Assembly (NCBI RefSeq): GCF_042682745.1
Contig: NZ_JBHUIO010000011.1
Location: forward strand, 577,545-641,544
From: Tumebacillus_A lipolyticus
GTDB lineage: Bacteria > Bacillota > Bacilli > Tumebacillales > Tumebacillaceae
Reading direction: 5' to 3'
Length of the DNA: 64,000 nucleotides
In this document: positions 24,813-33,316 of the stretch, in pieces
Layout of the letters: each line of letters starts with the position of its first letter
Numbering within the stretch: position 1 is the stretch's first letter
Notes under the pieces: generated by a model
Database searches by the model: none
What the model was told of the DNA's origin: nothing
Seen by the model: the letters and a program-made list of their open reading frames with translations, nothing else
Made by a program: the position numbers and the translations under genes

Positions 24813-25196
24813 TTATGTACGAGTTTTTTCGAGGATCACCTGTGCGATCGCGTATTGCTCGCTGTGCGAGATGGACAGATGAATCTGCGTCACGCCGAGC
24901 GCCTCTGCCACTTCGGCCGCATGTCCGCTCAAGGATAAAGTCGGCGCACCAGACGGGCTGCTGGTGATGATCAGATCGTGCAGGCCCACTTTGCCGAGGC
25001 CTGTGCCGAGCGCTTTTGCCCCCGCCTCTTTGGCGGCAAAGCGCCCAGCAAGATACTCGACCTGACGCTTTGGTGAACTGAACGAGCGGCGCTCATCCGG
25101 CGCCAGAATTCGCCGCCACGCCTTGTCTCCCAGCCGCGCAAGCAAACCTTCGATCCGCGCGAGCTCCGTGATGTCGATGCCCGTCCCGACGATCAT
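24813..25196 (-). CDS. acpS: Holo-[acyl-carrier-protein] synthase
   Basis: A 127-residue enzyme that attaches 4-phosphopantetheine to acyl carrier protein. The signature GTGIDITELARIE binds Mg through its Asp, and FAAKEAGAKALGTG carries the second acidic ligand. SISHSEQYAIAQV is the C-terminal conserved segment. Its ATG overlaps the TGA of the upstream thioesterase gene (ATGA). Length matches the family. Confidence 0.96.
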   Translation of the reverse strand: MIVGTGIDITELARIEGLLARLGDKAWRRILAPDERRSFSSPKRQVEYLAGRFAAKEAGAKALGTGLGKVGLHDLIITSSPSGAPTLSLSGHAAEVAEALGVTQIHLSISHSEQYAIAQVILEKTRT

Positions 25197-25603
25197 GCTT
25201 CCGGCTTCGGGACGACGGCGACGGTGCACCGGGAAGCGCAGACCAGCTTGCCCGCCTCATCTGTGATCTTGATCTCCCAGACCATCGTGGTGCGCCCTCT
25301 GTGCAGCGGCGTTCCGACCGCGGTGACAATCCCCTCGCGCTTGGGGCGGATGTGGTTCGCATTGATCTCCAGACCGAAGCAGATCTGGGAGCTCTGGTCG
25401 ATCAGGTTCCACGTGCCGACGCTTGCAACCGTCTCGGCGAGCGCGACAGATGCCCCGCCGTGCAGATAGCCTAAAGGTTGGTGTGTCGCCGGCTGTACCG
25501 GCATGATAGCCGTCACCCGCTCTGCGGTCAGCTCGGTGAGCTCGATGCCAAGCGCGTCCATCAGCGTTTGCGGATGTGCGGTGTCCTTCGTCTTTTCGGT
25601 CAT
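25193..25603 (-). CDS. Hotdog-fold acyl-CoA thioesterase (PaaI/MenI-like)
   Basis: A 136-residue hotdog protein. The block QPLGYLHGGASVALAETVAS carries the HGG and the catalytic acidic residue typical of the PaaI/YdiI group; EINANHIRPKREG is the second conserved strand. Possible substrates are phenylacetyl-CoA-type esters or DHNA-CoA. Coupled to acpS by overlap. Confidence 0.85.
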   Translation of the reverse strand: MTEKTKDTAHPQTLMDALGIELTELTAERVTAIMPVQPATHQPLGYLHGGASVALAETVASVGTWNLIDQSSQICFGLEINANHIRPKREGIVTAVGTPLHRGRTTMVWEIKITDEAGKLVCASRCTVAVVPKPEA

Positions 25604-25771
25604 GTTGGAGATACCTCCTCAGAATGGATGTGTTGTCTCTACTATACACGAGAAAAAAGCACCGTGGCGGATCGGTGCTTCAAACGGGGAGCGATGCGCT
25701 TTGGTTCGACAATCATTTTATCGCCTCGCGCAATCGCCCCTTCCTGTCGAATCTTGATCGGAAGTCGGTCG

Positions 25772-27577
25772 TCATCTTTTTTGATAAAACAGTCGCGAGA
25801 TGGCGATCCCGACAGCGCCCAGCCCGATAAAGAGGATGGCGCGAATCAGGATCGAGACGCTCGGCAGATCGAAAAAGATCAGCTTGAGCAGAGTGATGAA
25901 GAGGAGCGCGATTCCGGCGATGCGAGCGAGTGAAGAATAGCGCACCGTGCCAAAGATGATCGCGACCACCGCGTACAGCGCCCAGACGGCAGAGACTGCC
26001 ACATGCTGATAGTCTGATGTGAGCGGTTTGGCGAGCAGATCGGTGATCTCGGTCAAAAAGAGGAGCAGGAGAAAAGCGAAACTGATGGCGATCGCGTTGA
26101 AGACTGCCCAGCCGCTTTTGATGATCTCACCTGATGTGGAACGAGCGAGCATGATTCGGCGGCTGAAGAGAATCAGGAAGAGCATTCCGGCGAGCAGCGC
26201 CAGCCAAGCAACCGTCTGCTCCGACAGCACGTTCGGAATCGGGACGAGAACCGTTTCGATCAGCCCAAAGAAGATGAGCAGAGCTCCCATGTAGGACTGC
26301 ACCGTCGCCCGCAGATAAAAGGCCAGTGCAAAAAGGGCGGTGCCTTCGATCACCAGCGCGATCGCCTCCTCGGTGCCGCCAAAGAGGCGCAAGAGCAGCA
26401 GCATCAAAGAGAACGAGCAGATCGTGAGCGAGACGGCGAAAAAGGGAACAGCGCCGCGCTTGTAGCCAGATGCGCCGAGCACCGCATAGAGCAGGGTCAG
26501 TCCGATCAGCAGCCCCTCATAGAGATCGCCGCGAGCGCCGTGGGAGACAAACAGGAGATACCACCAGCCGATCGTAAAGACTGCCGATGTGAACAGCGTC
26601 AAAAAGCGGATCTCTCCTCGCTTCAAGGCGAACATCGCGACGAGCAGCGCGAGATGGTGCAGCAGGACGGCGCTGCAAAAAGCGTTTTCATCAACAATTC
26701 TCGTCGCGACGAGAAAGACGGCCAACGCCAGATGGAAGACCAGCAGGGTAAGCGTGAACAGCACCCGATAATTTTGGCGAAGCGCGAGCAGCAGAAACGA
26801 CAGGGAAGAAATCACTTCGTAGCTGACGAAAAACAGCGGGCTTGGCGTCTCGCTCTTCAGCAGGAACGGCACGAGAAACCCACCGATCGCAACCAGAATC
26901 GCCAACGCTTGCGAGCGGTGGCGCAGCGCGAGGTAGATGCCGCCTGCGATGATCAGCACTTGGATGACGAACGCCGGGATGACTCCGATAAACCCATACA
27001 GCACATGCGCTGCAAATGTGGTCAGCACCAGCAAGGTCACCGCACCGCCGAGCAATACCTGCCCGAGCGCGATGCGCCCGTCCCGCACCTGTTTCTCACC
27101 GAGCCAGAGAAAGGCAATTCCGGCCAGCCCGCCGAGGACACAGCGCACCGATTCGGTGAGCAGGCCAGCGTTGATCCCCGCGCGGAAGCCCCAGATCACA
27201 CCGAGCAACAACACGAGCAGAAACACGCGTGGCAACCAAACTCGCCCGATCAGATGCTCCCAATCGGTCGGCGCGGCTCCGCCCTCCCCTTCCTGATGCG
27301 CGCCTGTCGGGGCGCCCTCCTGCTCGATGCCCGACAGATTGAGCGGGCTCTCGACAGGCTCCCCAGCCAACAGATCGAGGGAAGGCTCCGCATGCGCTGC
27401 CGGCAGATTTTGCTGATTTCCTTCAAGGAGCGATGGCGATATCGCATCGATCGCTTTGTTCTGTGTCGATTCGAATCTTTGCAGCAGCTGGTCGATCTGA
27501 TTTTGCAACAGGTTGATCTCCCGCTTCTGCTCTCGTACCTCTTCTTCTAACCTTTTGATGCGCTCATCTTGGTTCAT
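25772..27577 (-). CDS. DUF2339-type polytopic membrane protein
   Basis: A 601-residue membrane protein. The first 30 residues form a coiled coil (IKRLEEEVREQKREINLLQNQIDQ), followed by a low-complexity linker and then about 18 hydrophobic segments from residue 105 on. The WEHLIGRVWLPRV block at the start of the membrane part is characteristic of DUF2339 proteins. Function is unknown. AAGGAT precedes the ATG by eight bases. Confidence 0.82.
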   Translation of the reverse strand: MNQDERIKRLEEEVREQKREINLLQNQIDQLLQRFESTQNKAIDAISPSLLEGNQQNLPAAHAEPSLDLLAGEPVESPLNLSGIEQEGAPTGAHQEGEGGAAPTDWEHLIGRVWLPRVFLLVLLLGVIWGFRAGINAGLLTESVRCVLGGLAGIAFLWLGEKQVRDGRIALGQVLLGGAVTLLVLTTFAAHVLYGFIGVIPAFVIQVLIIAGGIYLALRHRSQALAILVAIGGFLVPFLLKSETPSPLFFVSYEVISSLSFLLLALRQNYRVLFTLTLLVFHLALAVFLVATRIVDENAFCSAVLLHHLALLVAMFALKRGEIRFLTLFTSAVFTIGWWYLLFVSHGARGDLYEGLLIGLTLLYAVLGASGYKRGAVPFFAVSLTICSFSLMLLLLRLFGGTEEAIALVIEGTALFALAFYLRATVQSYMGALLIFFGLIETVLVPIPNVLSEQTVAWLALLAGMLFLILFSRRIMLARSTSGEIIKSGWAVFNAIAISFAFLLLLFLTEITDLLAKPLTSDYQHVAVSAVWALYAVVAIIFGTVRYSSLARIAGIALLFITLLKLIFFDLPSVSILIRAILFIGLGAVGIAISRLFYQKR

Positions 27578-27720
27578 GAAGCCACATCCTTTTGTTGGAA
27601 CTTTTAGTTCCTTATTTCGTATTCTTCATTGTAGTTCAATACTAAATGTTCGTATAGAATGTAATTTAGAACTTTCTGTCTTTAGAAGGACAGCTGAAGC
27701 ATGCAAAAGGAGTGGAGCAG

Positions 27721-27948
27721 ATGGAATTTATTGTGATCGTGATCATCGCAGTCATCATCATTTTTGCGATCAGCAAGGCGTTTAGCGGCAGTGCCAAGTC
27801 TTCGGTGAAACATCAGCGCTCCTCGTCCGATTCGGACTCTTATGTCGGCAGCGATGATAACACCCACCGCGGCGGTTGGTTTGACTCCGGTGGCAGCGAC
27901 TCTGGTGACAGCGGTGGAGATGGCGGAGGTGGCGGTGGCGGCGATTGA
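27721..27948 (+). CDS. Small membrane protein with Ser/Asp/Gly-rich tail
   Basis: A 75-residue protein: one N-terminal transmembrane helix (residues 3-19, VIVIIAVIIIF) and a polar tail ending in a run of Gly and Asp (GGDGGGGGGGD). The ATG follows AAGGAG by eight bases. Similar tails occur in small TPM/YgcG-type membrane proteins, but no domain can be assigned. It lies 32 bases before the arylamine acetyltransferase gene. Confidence 0.7.
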   Translation: MEFIVIVIIAVIIIFAISKAFSGSAKSSVKHQRSSSDSDSYVGSDDNTHRGGWFDSGGSDSGDSGGDGGGGGGGD

Positions 27949-27979
27949 TCGGATGCCGTCAAGAAAGGAGTGATCGAGC

Positions 27980-28813
27980 TTGAACTGGGTCGAACGATTT
28001 TTGGAGCGACTGGGGCAGCCGAAGGAAGCGCCGAGCTACGAAGCGCTCGCCAAACTCTGCCGTGCCCATCTGACCACGCTGCCGTTTGAAAACATCTCGA
28101 AGCTCTGCTACTTCCAGCAATATGAGCAGACCGGCTGGTATATCCCACCGATTGAGACGTATGTGGCAAACTTGCACGACCTTCATGTGGGCGGCACTTG
28201 CTTCACCAACAACTCCACCTTTTGCCTCCTGCTCCAACAGCTCGGCTACCAGGCGGAACTCGTCCGCTTTGACAGCAACCATCTTGGCGTCTCCGTTCAG
28301 TTGCCGACAGGGTGGTATTATGTCGATGTGGGCGTCGGCTCTCCCGTCTTTGCACCGATCGCGATTCCGGCAGGCGGTGAGGCGATCTACTGCGGCACCG
28401 GGATTCGCCTGCTTCCGAAAGAAGACGTGGCAGATGCGCTCCGCTTTCAACACATCACCCACGGTGAGGTCACATTGGAGTGGGAGCTTTCCCTGCAAAA
28501 AGGTCTGACCTTTGACGATTTCTCGGAAAAGATCAAGTTTCAAAACACCCCAGGTCAGACCTTCTTTATGAACACGCTGCGCTGCAAGCTCTGGCAGCCT
28601 GACCGCGGACGCAGTATCGCCTTGGTCAACAACACGCTGATGATCAGAACGGAAGACGGTGTGGAGCAGAAATCCCAACTGCCCGATCAACAAGCGATCG
28701 AAGAGGTGATCGCCGTCGAGTTCGGCCTGCCGAAACTTCCGGTTCGCGAGGCGATCTCCGTGTTGGAAAGCCTCGACATCGACATCTTTGCACCACCGAA
28801 ACAAGCAGAGTAG
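27980..28813 (+). CDS. Arylamine N-acetyltransferase (NAT family)
   Basis: A 277-residue NAT-fold enzyme that would transfer acetyl groups from acetyl-CoA to arylamines or similar substrates. N-terminal PFENISKL is the family signature; the catalytic Cys is in GGTCFTNN (about 76), the His in SNHLGV (about 99) and the Asp in YYVDVGVG (about 114). The classical RGGxC is VGGTC here, so the Arg is missing. TTG start with AAAGGAG nine bases upstream. Confidence 0.87.
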   Translation: MNWVERFLERLGQPKEAPSYEALAKLCRAHLTTLPFENISKLCYFQQYEQTGWYIPPIETYVANLHDLHVGGTCFTNNSTFCLLLQQLGYQAELVRFDSNHLGVSVQLPTGWYYVDVGVGSPVFAPIAIPAGGEAIYCGTGIRLLPKEDVADALRFQHITHGEVTLEWELSLQKGLTFDDFSEKIKFQNTPGQTFFMNTLRCKLWQPDRGRSIALVNNTLMIRTEDGVEQKSQLPDQQAIEEVIAVEFGLPKLPVREAISVLESLDIDIFAPPKQAE

Positions 28814-28842
28814 ACCGCTTCGCCACGGCGAGCGGTTTTTTT
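28814..28842 (+). terminator. Terminator after the NAT gene
   Basis: ACCGCTTCGCC folds onto CGGCGAGCGGT, followed by seven T. Confidence 0.85.
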
Positions 28843-28853
28843 CTGTTCGCGAT

Positions 28854-28914
28854 GTAAAGCAGGCTTGACATAGAATCTTCCTGTAAAGTATGCTTTACGT
28901 AAAGTTAGCTTTAC
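28854..28914 (+). promoter_or_regulatory. Promoter with three copies of a GTAAAG-N4-CTTTAC operator
   Basis: Three 16-base inverted repeats: GTAAAGcaggCTTGAC (28854-28869, one mismatch), GTAAAGtatgCTTTAC (28883-28898) and GTAAAGttagCTTTAC (28899-28914), the last two directly abutting. The -35 TTGACA (28865-28870) overlaps the first copy and the -10 TATGCT (28889-28894, 18-base spacer) lies in the second. They precede the small XRE gene, strongly suggesting autoregulation. Confidence 0.85.
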
Positions 28915-28932
28915 AATGAAGGGAGTCTCCAA

Positions 28933-29139
28933 ATGCGAACCTTGATCAAAGAGATGCGAATAGAACGCGGGTGGACGCAAGAGGAACTGTCGGAGCGGGT
29001 CGGAGTTTCGCGCCAGACGATCATCTCGCTCGAAGCAGGAAAGTACAAAGCATCGCTCGTTCTCGCGCACAAGCTGGCGCAAGCGTTCGACTGTGCGATC
29101 GAAAATCTGTTTATCTTTGAGGGGGATGAGAACCTATGA
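28933..29139 (+). CDS. Small XRE-family regulator
   Basis: A 68-residue single-domain Cro/cI helix-turn-helix protein (WTQEELSERVGVSRQTIISLEAGKY is the DNA-binding unit), of the YgzD/YozG kind often paired with a DUF2178-like membrane protein. GAAGGGAG precedes the ATG. It overlaps the next gene (ATGA). It probably binds the three inverted repeats in its own promoter. Confidence 0.9.
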   Translation: MRTLIKEMRIERGWTQEELSERVGVSRQTIISLEAGKYKASLVLAHKLAQAFDCAIENLFIFEGDENL

Positions 29140-29435
29140 GCAGTCAAGTGATCGGAATGTTAGGTCTGCTGTTAGGGTTGGCAGGCGGTGCGTTCGGCCT
29201 CTTCTACGGGAGGTACAAGGCGAGAAAGGAGCGAGGGCTGGATGAGCGCTATGACGAGATCAGCAAGCGGGCGCTTGCGGTGGGCTGGAAATGTTCGTTT
29301 GCGGCGATGATCGTGCTGTTTGCGCTCGTCATCCTCGGCGTTCTCGAATCGGCCGCCGCGGCGATCGGGATCGCCTATCTCGTGCATCTTGCCTCCGCCT
29401 CGTTCGCCTTCGTCTACTACCAGTTAAAGCTATGA
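29136..29435 (+). CDS. Small membrane protein paired with XRE regulator (DUF2178-like)
   Basis: A 99-residue protein with an N-terminal helix (about 5-22), a basic cytoplasmic loop (YKARKERGLDERYDEISKRA) and two more helices (about 48-92). XRE plus small multi-helix membrane protein pairs are common in Firmicutes and archaea, function unknown. Confidence 0.78.
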   Translation: MSSQVIGMLGLLLGLAGGAFGLFYGRYKARKERGLDERYDEISKRALAVGWKCSFAAMIVLFALVILGVLESAAAAIGIAYLVHLASASFAFVYYQLKL

Positions 29436-29546
29436 CGCGTCCGAAGCGCGGGCCCTTCAAGTCTATTCGCCACCTGCTTCTTATCCTCACCGATCGCACC
29501 TGACGCTCGTGCGCGCCTGCGAAACAAAAGAACACGCGTTAGCAAG

Positions 29547-29603
29547 AGAGCCCCGCCGTTCGACCGACGAAACAACTCGTTTGTCGAACGGCTGGGCTCT
29601 TTT
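29547..29603 (+). terminator. Terminator of the XRE/membrane protein operon
   Basis: AGAGCCCCGCCGTTCGAC pairs with GTCGAACGGCTGGGCTCT (one bulge) followed by TTTT. Confidence 0.88.
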
Positions 29604-29645
29604 GCCGATTGGCGATCGAGGCCTTTGCTGATCTTTGCTGATCAC

Positions 29646-29688
29646 AAAAAACACCCCCTGCAAGCAGTTTCAACTGCCAGAGGGGGTG
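29646..29688 (-). terminator. Terminator of the ABC operon 29734-31603
   Basis: CACCCCCTctGGCAG pairs with CTGCTTGCAGGGGGTG on the minus strand, followed by six T. Confidence 0.9.
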
Positions 29689-29733
29689 CAGATCAAGCCG
29701 TAAAAGGCGCTTGTTTTCAAATGATCGTTCCGT

Positions 29734-30690
29734 TTACGCAGCTACGTCGCGCTTGGTGAACATCAGCCACGCGATCGCGTGCATCGCGACAAAGTAGATC
29801 GCCAGCACGATGATCGAGAAGGTGAGCGTCATCCCTTCGATCACCGGCATCCCTGTGAAGTACATCGAGAGGTCGATGTTCGCGAAGAGAATATATTTGA
29901 CCCACTCATACCGAGCCAAGATCTGAACGACGAGCGTTCCGGCAAACATGACGAAGATCGACAGGGAGATCGCCAGCGACGACGAGCGGAAGGACGCTGA
30001 GATCATAAAGGCGATCGTCACGATGATCAGCGAGGTCACCGCTTGCAGACCGAACGTCATCAACACTTTGCTCGCCATGTTCATCTGTTGCACATCGCCG
30101 CTTTGATCCACATAGAGGAACGGCTGCTCGACACCGCTGAAGCCGAAGACCAGACCGCCGAGCACAAAGGAGACGACCAGCAAGGTCACCAACAGCAACA
30201 GTGCATAGATGAGAGTTGAAACATACTTAGAGTACAGGATCTTCGTTCTGCTGACCGGACGAACCAGCAGCATTTTGATCGTTCCCCAGCCAAATTCGGT
30301 CGCTACGCTGTCGCCTGCGACAACGACGGTGAACAGAGTGACGAGAAACACGAGACCGGATGCCTCTTCTGCAAATTTCCATGCCGTAAAATCAAAAGGC
30401 GCAATATTGTGTTCGATGTTGTACTCGTTCATCTTGATCTGCGCTTCCTGATGCTTGCGCCAGTCTTCATCGATATCTGGGTTCTCTGCGAGGTTCTGCT
30501 TCATCATCTGCGTCTGCTGCGTCATCTCTTGCTTCCAATCCACGCCCTCTGGCGGTTGAGCGATGTAGCGATGGGTGATAAAGAGTTGCAACGCCACAAC
30601 GATGATCAGCACACCGAGCATGATCCAGGTGCGCGGACGCTTGTAGATCTTCATGTTCTCATTGCGAATTAAATTAAACAATTTGTCCAC
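29734..30690 (-). CDS. ABC-2 type transporter permease
   Basis: A 318-residue permease with an N-terminal helix (about 22-41), an extracytoplasmic helical segment (about 45-115), then five helices, the ABC-2/NatB layout. The block FGWGTIKMLLVRPVSRTKILYSKY is the conserved ABC-2 cytoplasmic segment. It overlaps the ATPase gene by 17 bases. GTG at 30690 gives the longest frame; an ATG twelve codons in (MKIYKRPRTW) is also possible. Probable exporter, substrate unknown. Confidence 0.85.
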   Translation of the reverse strand: MDKLFNLIRNENMKIYKRPRTWIMLGVLIIVVALQLFITHRYIAQPPEGVDWKQEMTQQTQMMKQNLAENPDIDEDWRKHQEAQIKMNEYNIEHNIAPFDFTAWKFAEEASGLVFLVTLFTVVVAGDSVATEFGWGTIKMLLVRPVSRTKILYSKYVSTLIYALLLLVTLLVVSFVLGGLVFGFSGVEQPFLYVDQSGDVQQMNMASKVLMTFGLQAVTSLIIVTIAFMISASFRSSSLAISLSIFVMFAGTLVVQILARYEWVKYILFANIDLSMYFTGMPVIEGMTLTFSIIVLAIYFVAMHAIAWLMFTKRDVAA

Positions 30691-31603
30691 TCCCTGTCAT
30701 TTCGAGGAATCGGTCTTCGAGCGATTTGGTCACAGTGCGAATGCCATATACGTTGATGCCCGCAAGCACCAGCTGACGGTTGACCTCGGCGATCTGATCG
30801 CGCGTCAATGCCACTTCGACCACATCAGCCTGCACGGTGATGTCCGTCTGCTGATCGACGATCTGCTGCATCAGCTTGACCGCCTCTTCCGCGTTGGAAA
30901 CATCGAAGCTGACCACCGTCTGATCTTCCTCGCCGACCATCTCGCGCACCGGCTTCACGTCGATCAGCTTGCCGTTTTGAATGACGGCGATGCGGTCGCA
31001 CATCAGCTCCATCTCCGACAACAGGTGGGAGGAGACGATGACCGAAAGCCCTTCCTGCTTCGCCAACATGCGCAGATGATCGCGCAGTTCGCGAATCCCA
31101 GCCGGGTCCAGCCCGTTTGTCGGTTCATCGAGAATCAACACGGACGGCTTGTGCAACAGCGCCTGTGCCAAACCGAGGCGCTGACGCATGCCGAGCGAAT
31201 ATGTTTTCACCTTGTCATGAATGCGGTTTTCCAAGCCGACCAGCCGAATCACTTCATCGATCCGCTCTTTGCCCACATTTTTGTGCATGCGCGAAAAATG
31301 AACAAGATTGTCATAGCCAGAAATAAATTTGTACATCTCCGGATTCTCGACGATCGCGCCGACTTCGGTCATCGCCGCTTCAAAATCCTTTTCGACATCC
31401 TTGCCTTTGATCAGCACCTGTCCCTCGGTGATCTTCATCAAGCCGACCATCATTCGAATCGTCGTCGTCTTACCTGCTCCGTTCGGGCCGAGGAAGCCGA
31501 ATACTTCGCCTTTCGGGATGTCAAATGTCAGCCCGCTCACGAGCGTCTTATTCCCAATCCTCTTCGTCAAATTGCGAATTTGTACTACCGATGTGGTTCC
31601 CAT
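30674..31603 (-). CDS. ABC transporter ATPase (ABC-2 exporter)
   Basis: A 309-residue ATPase: Walker A GPNGAGKTT (about 39-47), signature SLGMRQRLGLAQAL (about 135), Walker B LILDEPTNGLDP (about 155). The C-terminal 80 residues form the usual regulatory extension of bacitracin/antimicrobial-exporter ATPases. GGAGGG precedes the ATG. Works with the permease at 29734. Confidence 0.92.
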   Translation of the reverse strand: MGTTSVVQIRNLTKRIGNKTLVSGLTFDIPKGEVFGFLGPNGAGKTTTIRMMVGLMKITEGQVLIKGKDVEKDFEAAMTEVGAIVENPEMYKFISGYDNLVHFSRMHKNVGKERIDEVIRLVGLENRIHDKVKTYSLGMRQRLGLAQALLHKPSVLILDEPTNGLDPAGIRELRDHLRMLAKQEGLSVIVSSHLLSEMELMCDRIAVIQNGKLIDVKPVREMVGEEDQTVVSFDVSNAEEAVKLMQQIVDQQTDITVQADVVEVALTRDQIAEVNRQLVLAGINVYGIRTVTKSLEDRFLEMTGSGQIV

Positions 31604-31642
31604 GTGTTCCCTCCGGTTCTCAAACTATACGGATAGTGTGTT

Positions 31643-31683
31643 CAAAAAAAGAACCCGTCAGTACCCTAGACGGATTCTTTTGC
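31643..31683 (-). terminator. Terminator of the three-gene ABC operon 31705-34313
   Basis: AAAAGAATCCGTC pairs with GACGGGTTCTTTTTTT on the minus strand around an eight-base loop. Confidence 0.88.
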
Positions 31684-31704
31684 CAAAACCCTTCAATTTT
31701 TTTC

Positions 31705-32499
31705 TCACATTCTGACAATCATCATATTTCCCGATCCGTACCGTTTGAGCCCTCGGTAGAAAATAAAGGTTCCAACCGCCAGCAAAAGCAGCGCAACGCC
31801 TAGCGCGCTCAGCGTAAAACTCCACTCCATATCGCGCAAGAACCCGACGGGCAGATAGGAGATAAACCCGGCTGGAATCACCGTAAACAGGATCATCCGG
31901 CCAATTCCCCGAAAGATGTCTGTCGGATAGGTAGCAAACGTGATAAAGGTGATAAAGAACTGATGGGCAAGCCCTTCTGCGTTGCCGATATAAAAGGCGA
32001 GCGATTGCACGATGACCATAAAGAAGGTGAAGATCAGCATCGTCACGAACAGCGCCACTGTAAATTTGACGGTGCCGAGCAAGCTAACGTCGCCCCAGAT
32101 GCAGAACAGGATCAGCCCGAACAATATATCGCCGATCGGCGACACTTGCATCCGCGAGACGAGGACGTGCATCAGGACGGGCTTCGGCTGGGCCAGATAC
32201 GTATCGAGCTGTCCGGTCGCGATGATGTTTGCCAGCCGATAGGAGTTGCCGAACAGCGTGGCAGACAGCCCATACCCAGCAGACGAGACGGCCCACATCA
32301 TCATCACGTCCTGAAAGTTCCAGCCGTTGATGATCGGAAAGCGAGTAAAGTAGACTCCCCAAAAGAAAATCCACACCGCGTTGTTGAGCATCATCATCCC
32401 GACCTGCAACAAAAACGAGGTTCGAAACTCCATCGCGCCCGCCAAGTTTAACTTCCAACAGGTATACATGAAACGCAGATGCTTAGCCGCCGTTGACAT
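31705..32499 (-). CDS. ABC-2 family transporter permease (ABC2_membrane_6 type)
   Basis: A 264-residue protein with six helices, second permease of the riboswitch-controlled operon. FRTSFLLQVGMMMLNNAVWIFF and the TGQLDTYLAQPKP cytoplasmic loop are hallmarks of the DUF990/ABC2_membrane_6 group. Its start overlaps the end of the preceding permease gene by 17 bases. Confidence 0.85.
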   Translation of the reverse strand: MSTAAKHLRFMYTCWKLNLAGAMEFRTSFLLQVGMMMLNNAVWIFFWGVYFTRFPIINGWNFQDVMMMWAVSSAGYGLSATLFGNSYRLANIIATGQLDTYLAQPKPVLMHVLVSRMQVSPIGDILFGLILFCIWGDVSLLGTVKFTVALFVTMLIFTFFMVIVQSLAFYIGNAEGLAHQFFITFITFATYPTDIFRGIGRMILFTVIPAGFISYLPVGFLRDMEWSFTLSALGVALLLLAVGTFIFYRGLKRYGSGNMMIVRM

Positions 32500-33316
32500 T
32501 GAGCTTTTTCACCCCTCTTTTGTAGATCAGCACCAAGACGCTTGTGATCAACAACACCCACAGCGCTTGAATGCCGATCATCTTGATCATCGCCACTCCG
32601 TCAAACTGCACCGCCGTCTTGGCTGCAAAATAGACGATCGCTTGAAACGGGAGATACTCGCAGACGCTCCGCAGCATGTCGGGCATCATCTCCAGCGGGA
32701 TCATCATGCCGCCGATCGTGAAGAGCAACTTATTGTAGACAAAATCGATCCCGCGCACCTCTTCCACCCAAAAGGCGCAAAGTCCGACCATCATCGTCAG
32801 CAGATAGTTGACGGTGAACGAACCGAGGATCATGATCAAAAATCCGAGCCAGCCAAACCCGAAATCGGGAATGCCAAACAGAAACACCCCGAGCGCCCCG
32901 CCGATCAGCAGGTTGACCAGCACGCGCACCAGCCCTTCCCCCATATAGGTCGCATAGTGAAAGAGCAGATAGCTCATCGGTCGAGTCAGCTGGTAGCCGA
33001 TATCCCCTTTCAGCACTTCCTCTTCCACTTTTAAGGAATGTCTGGGAGCGGCCATGACGAACGCCTCCGCGAAGATCAGATACCAGATGATCTGCTCAAA
33101 CGTATAGCCTGCGATCAGATTTTCCCCGACGCTCTCATAGGTCACGCTCCAAAGCTGGACGAACACATAGAGGATGACCAGCAAGAAGAAGGAACGGATG
33201 ATCAGGTCATAGAGATAGGCGAGGTTGTTGCGAACGGAGATCTTGCCGACCGCCGTGTATTTGGCCAGCTTGAGTGCCAAAGAGGACACCCGCGGCTCAC
33301 GAGTGAACGTCAACAT
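32483..33316 (-). CDS. ABC-2 family transporter permease
   Basis: A 277-residue permease with six helices, the partner of the permease at 31705. The cytoplasmic loop RHSLKVEEEVLKGDIGYQLTRP matches the DUF990 family. ATG at 33316 follows GGAGGGAAGCCAGC and overlaps the ATPase gene by 20 bases. Confidence 0.85.
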   Translation of the reverse strand: MLTFTREPRVSSLALKLAKYTAVGKISVRNNLAYLYDLIIRSFFLLVILYVFVQLWSVTYESVGENLIAGYTFEQIIWYLIFAEAFVMAAPRHSLKVEEEVLKGDIGYQLTRPMSYLLFHYATYMGEGLVRVLVNLLIGGALGVFLFGIPDFGFGWLGFLIMILGSFTVNYLLTMMVGLCAFWVEEVRGIDFVYNKLLFTIGGMMIPLEMMPDMLRSVCEYLPFQAIVYFAAKTAVQFDGVAMIKMIGIQALWVLLITSVLVLIYKRGVKKLNVNGG

